Part shown: positions 1-5,272 of the stretch, piece by piece | How the letters are laid out: every line of letters begins with the position of its first letter | Position numbering within the stretch: the stretch's first letter is position 1 | NCBI GenBank assembly: GCA_030603505.1 | Contig: JAUVXQ010000098.1 | Span: 1 to 5,272 of the forward strand | Length of the DNA stretch: 5,272 nt | Reading direction: 5' to 3' | Source of the DNA: Candidatus Heimdallarchaeota archaeon | GTDB lineage: Archaea > Asgardarchaeota > Heimdallarchaeia > Heimdallarchaeales > Heimdallarchaeaceae | Position numbers and translations under genes: made by a program | Notes under the pieces: model-generated | Seen by the model: only the letters and a program-made list of their open reading frames with translations | Database searches by the model: none | What the model was told of the DNA's origin: nothing

Positions 1-1
1 T

Positions 2-1561
2 CAAGCCATGACGATGTTTAGACGTGGTATATTCTACTTTTTTCTTAGTATTTACTTAAAAGAATTTCTTGGAGTATCAAACACCGAGATGACTCTTTTT
101 GCAACATTGCCAATGGTTGTAAATATTGTTGCTCAATCTACATTGTGGGGTAGAATTTCTGATCGATTCAAGAAAAGAAGACTACTAATTATCTTTGGTG
201 AAACATACGCAGCAATTGGTTATCTTGTGGTGTTTTGGATACATAAAAGTGTTGGAGCGAATAACAGTTTAAGAGCTGCAGCTTTTGTAATAATTATAGG
301 TTTTACAGTCATTGAAGCTGGATGGAGCAGTAGCAATTTAGGTTGGTCAACTCTAATTGCTGATTTAACTAAAGATACAGAAAGAAGCAAAGTCATGGGT
401 AGGTTGCAATTTGTTGGTGGGATAGGAAATGTTTTGGGGGTCACAGCTAGCGGATTTCTCTATAAAAATGGTTTTGGGTTTTGGGATGGTTCTCTCTTCT
501 ATATCTCATCTGGTATTATGGTTTTTAGCATAGTTGCCTTGTTTTTAATTCCTGAATCATATGCTGATTTAGACGAACAGATAGAAGAAAATAATGTAAA
601 ACAAGAAATTAACTCAGATCTTGCATTAAAAAATCGTAAGAAGCCTTCATCTATCTGGAACTGGAAACTGTTTGTTTGGTTAATTATTATTGTAGCTATA
701 GTAAATATCGGTGGAAACAGCATAGGTCAAATGATTCAAATTTATACTCGCTTACCAGACACATTTGCAGCTTCTGATATTGTGATAGCGCAATTAAGAA
801 ACACAAGTAGCATTGCAATGATTATAGCGGGTTTAGCTATTGGATTTTTCACTACTCGTTTCGGTGATGATCGTATGTTACTTATTGGTTTTTCGTTAGT
901 ATTTATAGCTACTATTTCCCTTCCTTTCACTTCTAGTATAGTCATTTATTTCATTTATATGGCTCTTAAGGGTACATCGCGGGTTTGGATACAAACAACT
1001 TCTTATGCCATGGTAACAAGAGTCGTTCCTCTTGAAAGAAGGGGGAGAATGATGGGATATTATAACGCTGCTTTCTTTTTAGCATGGGGATTGGGTGGTA
1101 CAATTCTAACAGGACCAGTAGCTGATGCCATCGTTGCCTCTAATTCTGTTATAATTATGATTTACACAATTATGGTTCTTGTAATGGTTGGATTGTTGAT
1201 ATATTTACTTTCACAAAAACTACTTCCGGTGAAAAAAAAGAAGTACATAAATCTCTCCTGGTTGATAGGATTTATTATTTTATTGAGTACTGGAATAGCT
1301 TTTCTCGCAAAACCGATTACAAATGCTATAATTGTTTCTAGAATTTCTGACCCTAATCTCTATCTTTCTTCTCTATCTTCATATGCGAATAGTGTTATGG
1401 CTTCAGTAACTGATTTTGGTTTAGATGCATATGCATATATTATCACTTTTTATATAGCTGCATTAATAGCTGCTATAGGTATTATTGCGTATCTCTTCCT
1501 TCGACCAAGTAGTTATAAGCAATTTAAATTAAGAAAACATATTTCAGAAGAAGTGATTTAA
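2..1561 (+). CDS. MFS transporter, probably partial at 5' end
   Basis: This is a multi-pass inner-membrane carrier of the major facilitator superfamily, probably a proton- or solute-coupled importer or exporter; the substrate cannot be read from sequence. Numbering is from the ATG at position 8 (517 residues). Helix 1 is about residues 7-24 and helix 2 about 27-48. The MFS motif A between helices 2 and 3 is visible as GRISDRFKKRR at 48-58. Four more helices follow up to about 182, then a charged, hydrophilic central linker (about 183-218). The second half starts at about 219, with a motif A-like loop LERRGRMMG (342-350) before helix 11. Two additional hydrophobic segments (about 416-434 and 476-498) extend beyond the usual 12. 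The frame is open to the left edge (codons CAA GCC precede the ATG), and helix 1 begins almost at this ATG with no room for a ribosome site. The true start is therefore likely upstream of the window. Family assignment is firm; the start is not. Confidence 0.9.
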   Translation, partial: QAMTMFRRGIFYFFLSIYLKEFLGVSNTEMTLFATLPMVVNIVAQSTLWGRISDRFKKRRLLIIFGETYAAIGYLVVFWIHKSVGANNSLRAAAFVIIIGFTVIEAGWSSSNLGWSTLIADLTKDTERSKVMGRLQFVGGIGNVLGVTASGFLYKNGFGFWDGSLFYISSGIMVFSIVALFLIPESYADLDEQIEENNVKQEINSDLALKNRKKPSSIWNWKLFVWLIIIVAIVNIGGNSIGQMIQIYTRLPDTFAASDIVIAQLRNTSSIAMIIAGLAIGFFTTRFGDDRMLLIGFSLVFIATISLPFTSSIVIYFIYMALKGTSRVWIQTTSYAMVTRVVPLERRGRMMGYYNAAFFLAWGLGGTILTGPVADAIVASNSVIIMIYTIMVLVMVGLLIYLLSQKLLPVKKKKYINLSWLIGFIILLSTGIAFLAKPITNAIIVSRISDPNLYLSSLSSYANSVMASVTDFGLDAYAYIITFYIAALIAAIGIIAYLFLRPSSYKQFKLRKHISEEVI

Positions 1562-1626
1562 TGTTAATAAGAAGAATTTCTTACAATCAAAGAGTTTAGG
1601 CGATAAAATGGTCAATGAGTTTATAA

Positions 1627-1640
1627 TTTTTTAGCTTTTT
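1627..1640 (+). terminator. Oligo-T tracts, candidate archaeal terminator
   Basis: A run of six T (1627-1632) and a run of five T (1636-1640), separated by AGC, lie about 65 bases after the transporter stop. Archaeal RNA polymerase can terminate on such U-rich stretches without a hairpin. No strong GC hairpin is present. The only nearby inverted repeat is TAAGAA/TTCTTA around a 4-base loop (1568-1583), which is too weak to be an intrinsic terminator. Assignment is inference. Confidence 0.3.
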
Positions 1641-1763
1641 CCCCATAATTGTTTCAATTAGATTAAAGTCATTCACGTTAAATGTCAATGTAACTTTTGA
1701 AATAGAGTATTATTTGATAAATGTATATTAATGTGTTTAAGGAAATTACTTTGTTTGAAACCA

Positions 1764-1789
1764 AAATATAAAATAAGTAAGTTTAATAG
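1764..1789 (+). promoter_or_regulatory. Weak TATA-like promoter candidate for the 310-residue gene
   Basis: The stretch contains an A/T box (AAATATAAAAT, 1764-1774) just after ACC, and a second box (GTTTAATAG, 1781-1789). An archaeal start 22-27 bases downstream of either box would leave a leader of roughly 30-45 bases, enough to carry the ribosome site at 1827-1832. The whole spacer is AT-rich, so chance matches are easy. The rest of 1562-1838 holds no gene that I can support. Confidence 0.22.
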
Positions 1790-1826
1790 TGTTTGTCTTA
1801 AATGATAACTCCAAGAAAATAGAAGA

Positions 1827-1832
1827 GAGGTG
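1827..1832 (+). promoter_or_regulatory. Shine-Dalgarno site that fixes a TTG start
   Basis: GAGGTG matches the anti-Shine-Dalgarno end of 16S rRNA well and sits six bases before TTG at 1839. The alternative GTG start at 1830 in the same frame is part of this ribosome site, so it would have no correctly spaced site of its own. This favours TTG 1839 as the true start. Confidence 0.6.
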
Positions 1833-1838
1833 TTTTCC

Positions 1839-2771
1839 TTGAATTTAAAGAACATAGAATCTGTTCCACTTTTTCTGCATTTTTCTATACCTATTGTCAC
1901 TTATATTATTGATAACAAGGTCTTTGCTTGTGAGGATGATATGCAGACAACAGAAATGTACCCAAAAAGAGCTTTTGAATTGTTACACCAAATTTACTCT
2001 TTAAAAATAGGAAAGGAAATTATTCCTAAAGAATTCTATATACATTTTAAGAACAACACACCACCAAAACCTGAAAAGCCATTTCACTGCCTTATAGGAA
2101 TAGGTCAATACGAGGGTCATGTTGGTCTTATAGGGTGTTTAGATCTTTCAATACGAGAAACGATGGATGAAAGCCATCCTATTGAATTATACGATTTCGT
2201 TTACAACAACAGAAGATTAGATTTTGTTGTTTCACTGACTCCTCTTGAAACCTTTCTTATTTTCGCAAACTTAGTTACCAATACATATTGTAATCATAGT
2301 TTATTCCTTCATAAACAAATAGACATGAAAACATTTGATGAAACTAGAATTAAAGAGGAAACAAAGAATAATCGCACATTTTCAGAAGATCCAATAGCTT
2401 TTTTTGCTATCGACTATTTTGGTTTTATTCGAAGGAGTTTACTTTCCAATAAACTAACTCCCTATGAAATACTACGAACAGGTGGAACAGTTATTTTAGA
2501 AATTCTTTCTACTATTAAACAAGTTCAATCTTTTATTGAAGAAATGTTGCAAAAAACGTTAAAACATGAAAAACTTTCGTTAAACACAAAAATCCTTTAT
2601 TATACCTTATTTGATCATTTATCAGAATCTAATTTACCTATTGGCAAAGAAGTAGAACAGTTTTACTATCAAAACCAAGATATTCTCAAAGGCTTAGACG
2701 CAGAGGTAAGAAAAACTCTCCCGCCTCGAAGAGAAGAAGATTTAGATACTCCATTGTGGAAATATAGGTAA
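1839..2771 (+). CDS. Hypothetical protein, 310 residues, family not recognised
   Basis: I do not recognise this protein. With the TTG start it has 310 residues; the GTG at 1830 would add three. It has no clear signal peptide and no convincing membrane helix, so it is probably cytoplasmic. The N-terminal half (about 1-165) looks like a mixed alpha/beta domain with hydrophobic strand-like stretches (IPIVTYIID at 17-25; CLIGIG at 84-89; HVGLIGCLDLS at 94-104). Residues 165-185 are charged and probably linker-like. The C-terminal half (about 186-290) looks mostly helical (FFAIDYFGFIRRS at 188-200; EILSTIKQVQSFIEEMLQ at 221-238). The end is proline/charge rich (PPRREEDLDTPLWKYR, 295-310). Cysteines (31, 84, 100, 151) and histidines are scattered and form no standard metal motif. 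It is separated by about 277 bases from the transporter and abuts an M20 gene relic in the same frame after its TAA stop. Composition, long open frame and ribosome site support a real gene; no function is assigned. Confidence 0.75.
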   Translation: MNLKNIESVPLFLHFSIPIVTYIIDNKVFACEDDMQTTEMYPKRAFELLHQIYSLKIGKEIIPKEFYIHFKNNTPPKPEKPFHCLIGIGQYEGHVGLIGCLDLSIRETMDESHPIELYDFVYNNRRLDFVVSLTPLETFLIFANLVTNTYCNHSLFLHKQIDMKTFDETRIKEETKNNRTFSEDPIAFFAIDYFGFIRRSLLSNKLTPYEILRTGGTVILEILSTIKQVQSFIEEMLQKTLKHEKLSLNTKILYYTLFDHLSESNLPIGKEVEQFYYQNQDILKGLDAEVRKTLPPRREEDLDTPLWKYR

Positions 2772-2795
2772 TTTTTCATAAGACAAACTTTAGAT

Positions 2796-2945
2796 TCGAA
2801 TATTTTTAAGAAATTTACAATTTTTGAACTTGGAATGCTAGACAAGTTGCACATTATTGATAAACATTCTTTGAGAAAAGTAGTAACAGCGTATTCCAAC
2901 ACCATACTCAACACAATTCTAAAATACAACAATAAGGAAAGGTAG
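2796..2945 (+). pseudogene. 3' relic of an M20 metallopeptidase gene
   Basis: Translation in the frame ending at TAG 2943-2945 gives a tail clearly homologous to the end of the intact M20 gene downstream. It contains TIFELGMLDKLHIID against AIFGPGRLDKLHVTD, then AYSNTILNTILK against LYSNIILDTILK, without gaps between them. It includes the equivalent of the last metal-ligand histidine (LDKLH). The preceding ~330 residues of an M20 enzyme, with the other metal ligands and the catalytic glutamate, are absent; the upstream sequence is the unrelated 310-residue gene. The usual GPG turn has become ELG and the tail carries a few extra residues (NNKER). The relic is therefore a non-functional remnant of an older array member. 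Homology is firm for about 2817-2945; the first few codons are less certain. Confidence 0.8.
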
Positions 2946-2955
2946 TAATGCTTTC

Positions 2956-3003
2956 TTCCCGAAACACCTTTAATTCCCCTTTTTTATATTCATTTGAGAA
3001 ATA
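2956..3003 (+). promoter_or_regulatory. Conserved upstream block of M20 copy 1, likely promoter
   Basis: The segment CCCGAAACACCTTTAATTC (2958-2976) recurs exactly upstream of the second M20 copy, and the following T-rich and TTTGAGAAAT stretch up to the ATG is nearly the same. CGAAAC followed by CTTTAATT resembles an archaeal BRE plus TATA element. The box lies about 30-35 bases before ATG 3004, which would give a nearly leaderless transcript. GAG at 2996-2998 is at most a weak ribosome site. Conservation between two otherwise diverged copies is seen directly; promoter function is inferred. Confidence 0.4.
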
Positions 3004-4149
3004 ATGTACGGAAGACCAATTACTGAAAATGATGTTATTCCTTTACTTAAGAAATTAATACAGTTTAACACTGAAAATCCTCCTGGTAGAACCATTGACG
3101 CTGTAAATTATATTGCAAGTGTTCTAGAGCTTATGGATATTAAACATAAAATTCATGAGTATGTAGATGGTCACGCTAACTTGATAGCTGAATATGGAGA
3201 AGGAGAAGAGAGCGTTATATTATGTGGACATATTGATGTAGTTCCTGCTGGAGATGGATCTAAATGGTCTTACCCTCCTTTTAGTGGCGAAGAACATGAT
3301 GGAAAAATCTATGGTCGTGGCTCAACTGATATGAAAGGTGCTATTGCTTCCTTCATAGCTGTAATCAAATATCTCAAGCAACAGAATGTTAAATTGAATG
3401 GTAAAATAAAACTCTTGATTACTTCTGATGAAGAAATAGGAATGGAAGGTGCTAAAGTATCACTGAAAACAGGTGAGATGGAAAACTGCACCTTCATCCT
3501 TGTAGGAGAACCCACTGAGTTAAAAATAGCCAAAGCTCAAAAAGGAGTACTATGGGTTAAAATTAAGATTAAAGGAGAATCAGCTCATGGTTCTACCCCT
3601 CATTTGGGTGTCAATTCAATTGAAGCAGCAACTGAACTTATACCTAAAATGAAAGAAATAGTTCCTGATCTCAATCATCATCTTCTTGGCAAATCCACAT
3701 TGAATATTGGACAAATAAAGGGAGGAACAGCCCCAAATGTTGTACCAGAGTATTGTGAATTCACATTGGATTATCGCATTATACCCAATGTAGACCGTGA
3801 AACCATTAAAGAATCAATTCAAACCATTATAGGTGATTTCAATAAAAACAATAAATCTCAAACAGAAATGGAAATTATGCAAGATACACCTTCAATTGAT
3901 ATGACCCAAGAATCAAGATTCTTAGATCTTCTCAAAAGAAGAGCTGAAAAAGATAACTACGGTTCAATCTTTGGAGTAACTTTCGGGACTGATGGAGCTA
4001 TCCTCGTTCCCGAGAATAACACAGCTTTTGCAATATTTGGACCTGGAAGGTTAGACAAGTTGCATGTTACTGATGAATATACTTTGAAAGAAGAAGTGGT
4101 ATTATATTCAAATATCATACTCGATACAATTCTAAAACACTACAAATGA
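3004..4149 (+). CDS. M20 family metallopeptidase/deacylase (ArgE/DapE/ACY1 type), intact copy
   Basis: This 381-residue zinc-dependent amidohydrolase is of normal length for the family and probably cytoplasmic. Relatives split the amide bond of N-acyl amino acids, succinyl-diaminopimelate or small peptides. Numbering from ATG 3004: GHIDVVPAGD gives ligand His76 with Asp78; GRGSTDMKG gives the bridging Asp109; TSDEE gives catalytic Glu143 and ligand Glu144; GEPTEL gives ligand Glu169; LDKLH gives ligand His354. These spacings match ArgE/DapE closely, and the fourth ligand is Glu as in DapE. The inserted lid/dimer domain is about residues 179-290 and carries AHGSTPH with His195; GGTAPNVVP (240-248) and FGTDGA (327-332) are further family motifs. 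A TGA stop at 2995-2997 in frame fixes ATG 3004 as the first start. The spacer before it holds the duplicated control block. All key residues are present, so the enzyme is probably active. Substrate is unknown; ArgE-, DapE- and aminoacylase-like enzymes cannot be told apart from sequence alone. Confidence 0.92.
   Translation: MYGRPITENDVIPLLKKLIQFNTENPPGRTIDAVNYIASVLELMDIKHKIHEYVDGHANLIAEYGEGEESVILCGHIDVVPAGDGSKWSYPPFSGEEHDGKIYGRGSTDMKGAIASFIAVIKYLKQQNVKLNGKIKLLITSDEEIGMEGAKVSLKTGEMENCTFILVGEPTELKIAKAQKGVLWVKIKIKGESAHGSTPHLGVNSIEAATELIPKMKEIVPDLNHHLLGKSTLNIGQIKGGTAPNVVPEYCEFTLDYRIIPNVDRETIKESIQTIIGDFNKNNKSQTEMEIMQDTPSIDMTQESRFLDLLKRRAEKDNYGSIFGVTFGTDGAILVPENNTAFAIFGPGRLDKLHVTDEYTLKEEVVLYSNIILDTILKHYK
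3017..3047 (+). repeat. 31-base perfect direct repeat, copy A (partner 4246-4276)
   Basis: These 31 bases, encoding ITENDVIPLL near the N-terminus of M20 copy 1, recur exactly at 4246-4276, offset by 1229 bases. It is the longest identical run I found between the tandem copies and marks the period of the duplication. Such a run could serve as a site for homologous recombination between copies. Confidence 0.75.
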
Positions 4150-4183
4150 AAGCATTAAAAGAGGATGTTAGAAGGAAGATTTT

Positions 4184-4229
4184 TTCCCGAAACACCTTTA
4201 ATTCTCTTTTTTTTATGTTAATTTGAGAA
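4184..4229 (+). promoter_or_regulatory. Conserved upstream block of M20 copy 2, likely promoter
   Basis: This is the second occurrence of the block seen before copy 1, with the identical core at 4186-4204, a T-rich run one base longer, and ATTTGAGAAAT running into the start. It shows that the duplication carried the upstream region with the gene. The interpretation as a BRE/TATA element with a short leader is the same as for copy 1. Between the copy 1 stop (4149) and this block there are 34 bases with no other feature. Confidence 0.4.
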
Positions 4230-5060
4230 ATGATGTACGAAGGAACAATTACTGAAAATGATGTTATTCCTTTACTAAGAAAATTAATACAATTTAATAC
4301 TGAAAACCCTCCTGGCAGAACTATTGAAGCTGTAAAATATATCGCAAATATTCTCAAATCAGGAGGTATCAAATGTGAAATCCAGGAATATAAAGAAGGC
4401 CATGCTAACCTAATAGCTGAATATGGTGAAGGGGAAAAATCTATTATTCTAACTGGTCATATTGATACTGTTATTTCAGGGGATAAAAAGCAATGGACTT
4501 ATCCTCCTCTTAGCGGAGAGGAACATGATGACAATATTTATGGTCGTGGCTCAACTGATATGAAGGGTGCCGTTGCAGCATTTATAGCACTTCTTTTTGC
4601 TTTAAAAAAAGAAAAAGTAAAGTTAAACAAGAAAGTAGTGTTACTGATAACAAGTGATGAAGAATCATTAATGGAGGGATCCTTTGATGCACTAGAAAGA
4701 GGAATTATGAATAATTGCGATTTTCTGCTTGTTGGTGAACCTACAGAGTTGAACATTGGAATAGCAGAAAAAGGAATGTGTTGGGTAAAAGTAATAGTTC
4801 ATGGAATAGCTTCTCACGGATCAAGACCTGAATTGGGTGTCAATGCTATCGAAGCTGCTTCAAAATTGTTTTCAAAATTAAAGAAAATTATTCCCCTTAC
4901 AAAGCATTCTCTACTAGATTACTCAACTATTAACATTAGTACAATTAATAGTACTTCCGCAATAAGCCTTTTACTATCTCCCACCTCCCTCAGTAAGCGT
5001 TCTGAAGAGTCGCCGTACGTGATAGAGGGTGACAGAATCACTAGTAAGAAGAGTGACTGA
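4230..5060 (+). pseudogene. M20 family metallopeptidase copy 2, truncated by an insertion sequence
   Basis: This is a diverged tandem copy of the preceding gene. Ungapped hand alignment over the first ~240 residues gives about 63% identity. Numbering from ATG 4230, it keeps GHIDTV (His77, Asp79), GRGSTDMKG (Asp110), TSDEE (Glu144, Glu145), GEPTEL (Glu170) and the lid-domain SHGS (His196). Copy 1 aligns with ATG 4233, so the tandem ATG at 4230 is an extra possible start. Similarity stops after STINISTIN (residues 232-240, about position 4949). The remaining 36 codons to TGA 5058-5060 are antisense to a transposase gene and have no M20 character. The product lacks the last ~140 residues, including the GGTAPN segment, the FGTDGA motif and the final ligand histidine, so it should be inactive as a hydrolase. 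The missing 3' part may lie beyond the element, outside the window. Substitutions such as VVPAG to TVISG suggest that it had already diverged in specificity. Confidence 0.85.
4246..4276 (+). repeat. 31-base perfect direct repeat, copy B (partner 3017-3047)
   Basis: This is the second occurrence of the repeat at 3017-3047, in the same place of M20 copy 2. Sequence on either side differs by scattered, mostly third-position changes, as expected for an old gene duplication rather than a recent amplification. Confidence 0.75.
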
Positions 5061-5272
5061 AGAAAAAGAACGGAGAAAAGAGGGAGGTTCACCTAAGCGG
5101 AGCATAGCATAGAAAAGAACGAGTAAAACAACAACCATGACATAAAGGTAACGGACAGCAACATGTTGAGTAGTGGTTTTAATACGCGGAGCCTTAACCA
5201 GTCTAAAAGCTGTTTCTATCCCCCATCTACGCCAATATGACCGAACACCTTGTGCATTTACTCCCCAACTGA
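4950..5272 (-). mobile_element. One end of an IS4-type insertion sequence, cut by the window edge
   Basis: M20 homology ends abruptly at about 4949. The remaining sequence encodes a transposase C-terminus on the opposite strand, so this is the transposase-3' end of an insertion sequence inserted into M20 copy 2. The transposase stop lies about 24 bases from the junction, the short trailer typical of such elements. Hand counting gives about 45% G+C for 4981-5272, against roughly one third for the flanking genes, consistent with a foreign origin. The terminal inverted repeat probably begins near GTACTTCCGCAATAAG (4951-4966). With only one end in view, neither it nor a target duplication can be confirmed. 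Confidence 0.75.
4974..5272 (-). CDS. DDE transposase, IS4 superfamily, C-terminal 98 residues (partial)
   Basis: Reading the minus strand from the right edge gives an open frame of 98 residues (whole codons from 5270) ending at TAG 4976-4974. It contains YWRRWGIETAFRLVK (residues 12-26 of the visible part), which fits the Y-(2)-R-(3)-E-(6)-K signature of IS4-type transposases. The glutamate is the last acidic residue of the DDE catalytic triad. KTTTQHVAVRYLYVM and a hydrophobic stretch (VVVLLVLFY) follow, as is usual after the YREK motif, and then a basic tail. The N-terminus and the two catalytic aspartates lie outside the window. It encodes the cut-and-paste enzyme of the element that interrupts M20 copy 2. 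Exact IS family (IS4, ISH3 or a related archaeal group) cannot be settled from this part. Confidence 0.8.
   Translation of the reverse strand, partial: SWGVNAQGVRSYWRRWGIETAFRLVKAPRIKTTTQHVAVRYLYVMVVVLLVLFYAMLRLGEPPSFLRSFSSVTLLTSDSVTLYHVRRLFRTLTEGGGR

Noticed and set aside
1568..1583. Inverted repeat TAAGAA/TTCTTA just after the transporter stop as an intrinsic terminator
   Set aside because: The stem has only six pairs, of which five are A-T, and no T run follows directly; it would be too unstable.
1685..1900. Minus-strand open frame of 71 codons in the spacer and start of the unknown gene
   Set aside because: Low-complexity, AT-driven translation with no motif, overlapping the well-supported start region on the plus strand.
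2669..2932. Minus-strand open frame of 87 codons over the end of the unknown gene and the M20 relic
   Set aside because: It overlaps plus-strand sequence with clear coding or relic homology, has no recognisable motif and no ribosome site that I could support; it is a shadow frame.
2934..2957. Possible hairpin AGGAAAG/CTTTCTT after the M20 relic
   Set aside because: Seven pairs including a G-U, no following T tract, and not conserved after copy 1; probably chance.
4950..5060. A genuine alternative C-terminus for M20 copy 2
   Set aside because: The 36 codons are antisense to a transposase with an intact YREK motif, and they lack every M20 motif expected there.
1..5272. A novel defence, CRISPR or phage-type system
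   Set aside because: No short spaced repeats, nuclease, toxin or phage structural motifs are visible; the only mobile feature is the insertion sequence end, and the remaining genes are a transporter, hydrolases and one unknown protein.

Overview
The window is AT-rich, roughly one third G+C in the body. It reads as a chromosomal segment from an archaeon. The pointers are AT-rich, AGA-heavy coding sequence, a strong GAGGTG ribosome site ahead of a TTG start, BRE/TATA-like blocks close to start codons, and MFS and M20 proteins resembling those of AT-rich uncultured archaea (possibly Asgard-type). The lineage is inferred from style and family memory and is not proven here. A low-G+C bacterium cannot be excluded.

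Layout, left to right, with all cellular genes on the + strand. (1) The window opens inside a major facilitator superfamily (MFS) transporter, whose start probably lies off the left edge; it ends at 1561. (2) About 277 bases of AT-rich spacer follow, with oligo-T tracts and a weak promoter candidate. (3) A 310-residue protein of unrecognised family (1839-2771) starts at TTG. (4) Immediately after its stop lies a relic of the last ~45 codons of an M20 metallopeptidase/deacylase gene (about 2796-2945). (5) A complete M20-family gene of the ArgE/DapE/ACY1 type spans 3004-4149. (6) A second, diverged copy starts at 4230/4233 with a period of 1229 bases, and its homology stops at about 4949. (7) From about 4950 to the right edge is one end of an insertion sequence on the - strand, carrying the last 98 residues of a DDE transposase with an IS4-type Y-R-E-K signature.

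The main story is a decaying tandem array of M20 genes. One member survives only as a 3' tail, one is intact, and one is cut off by a mobile element. The duplicated unit includes the upstream control block, so each copy carried its own promoter-like sequence. The MFS transporter may supply or export a small solute handled by the M20 hydrolases, but nothing in the sequence proves this. I see no CRISPR array, tRNA, rRNA, riboswitch or recognisable defence system.
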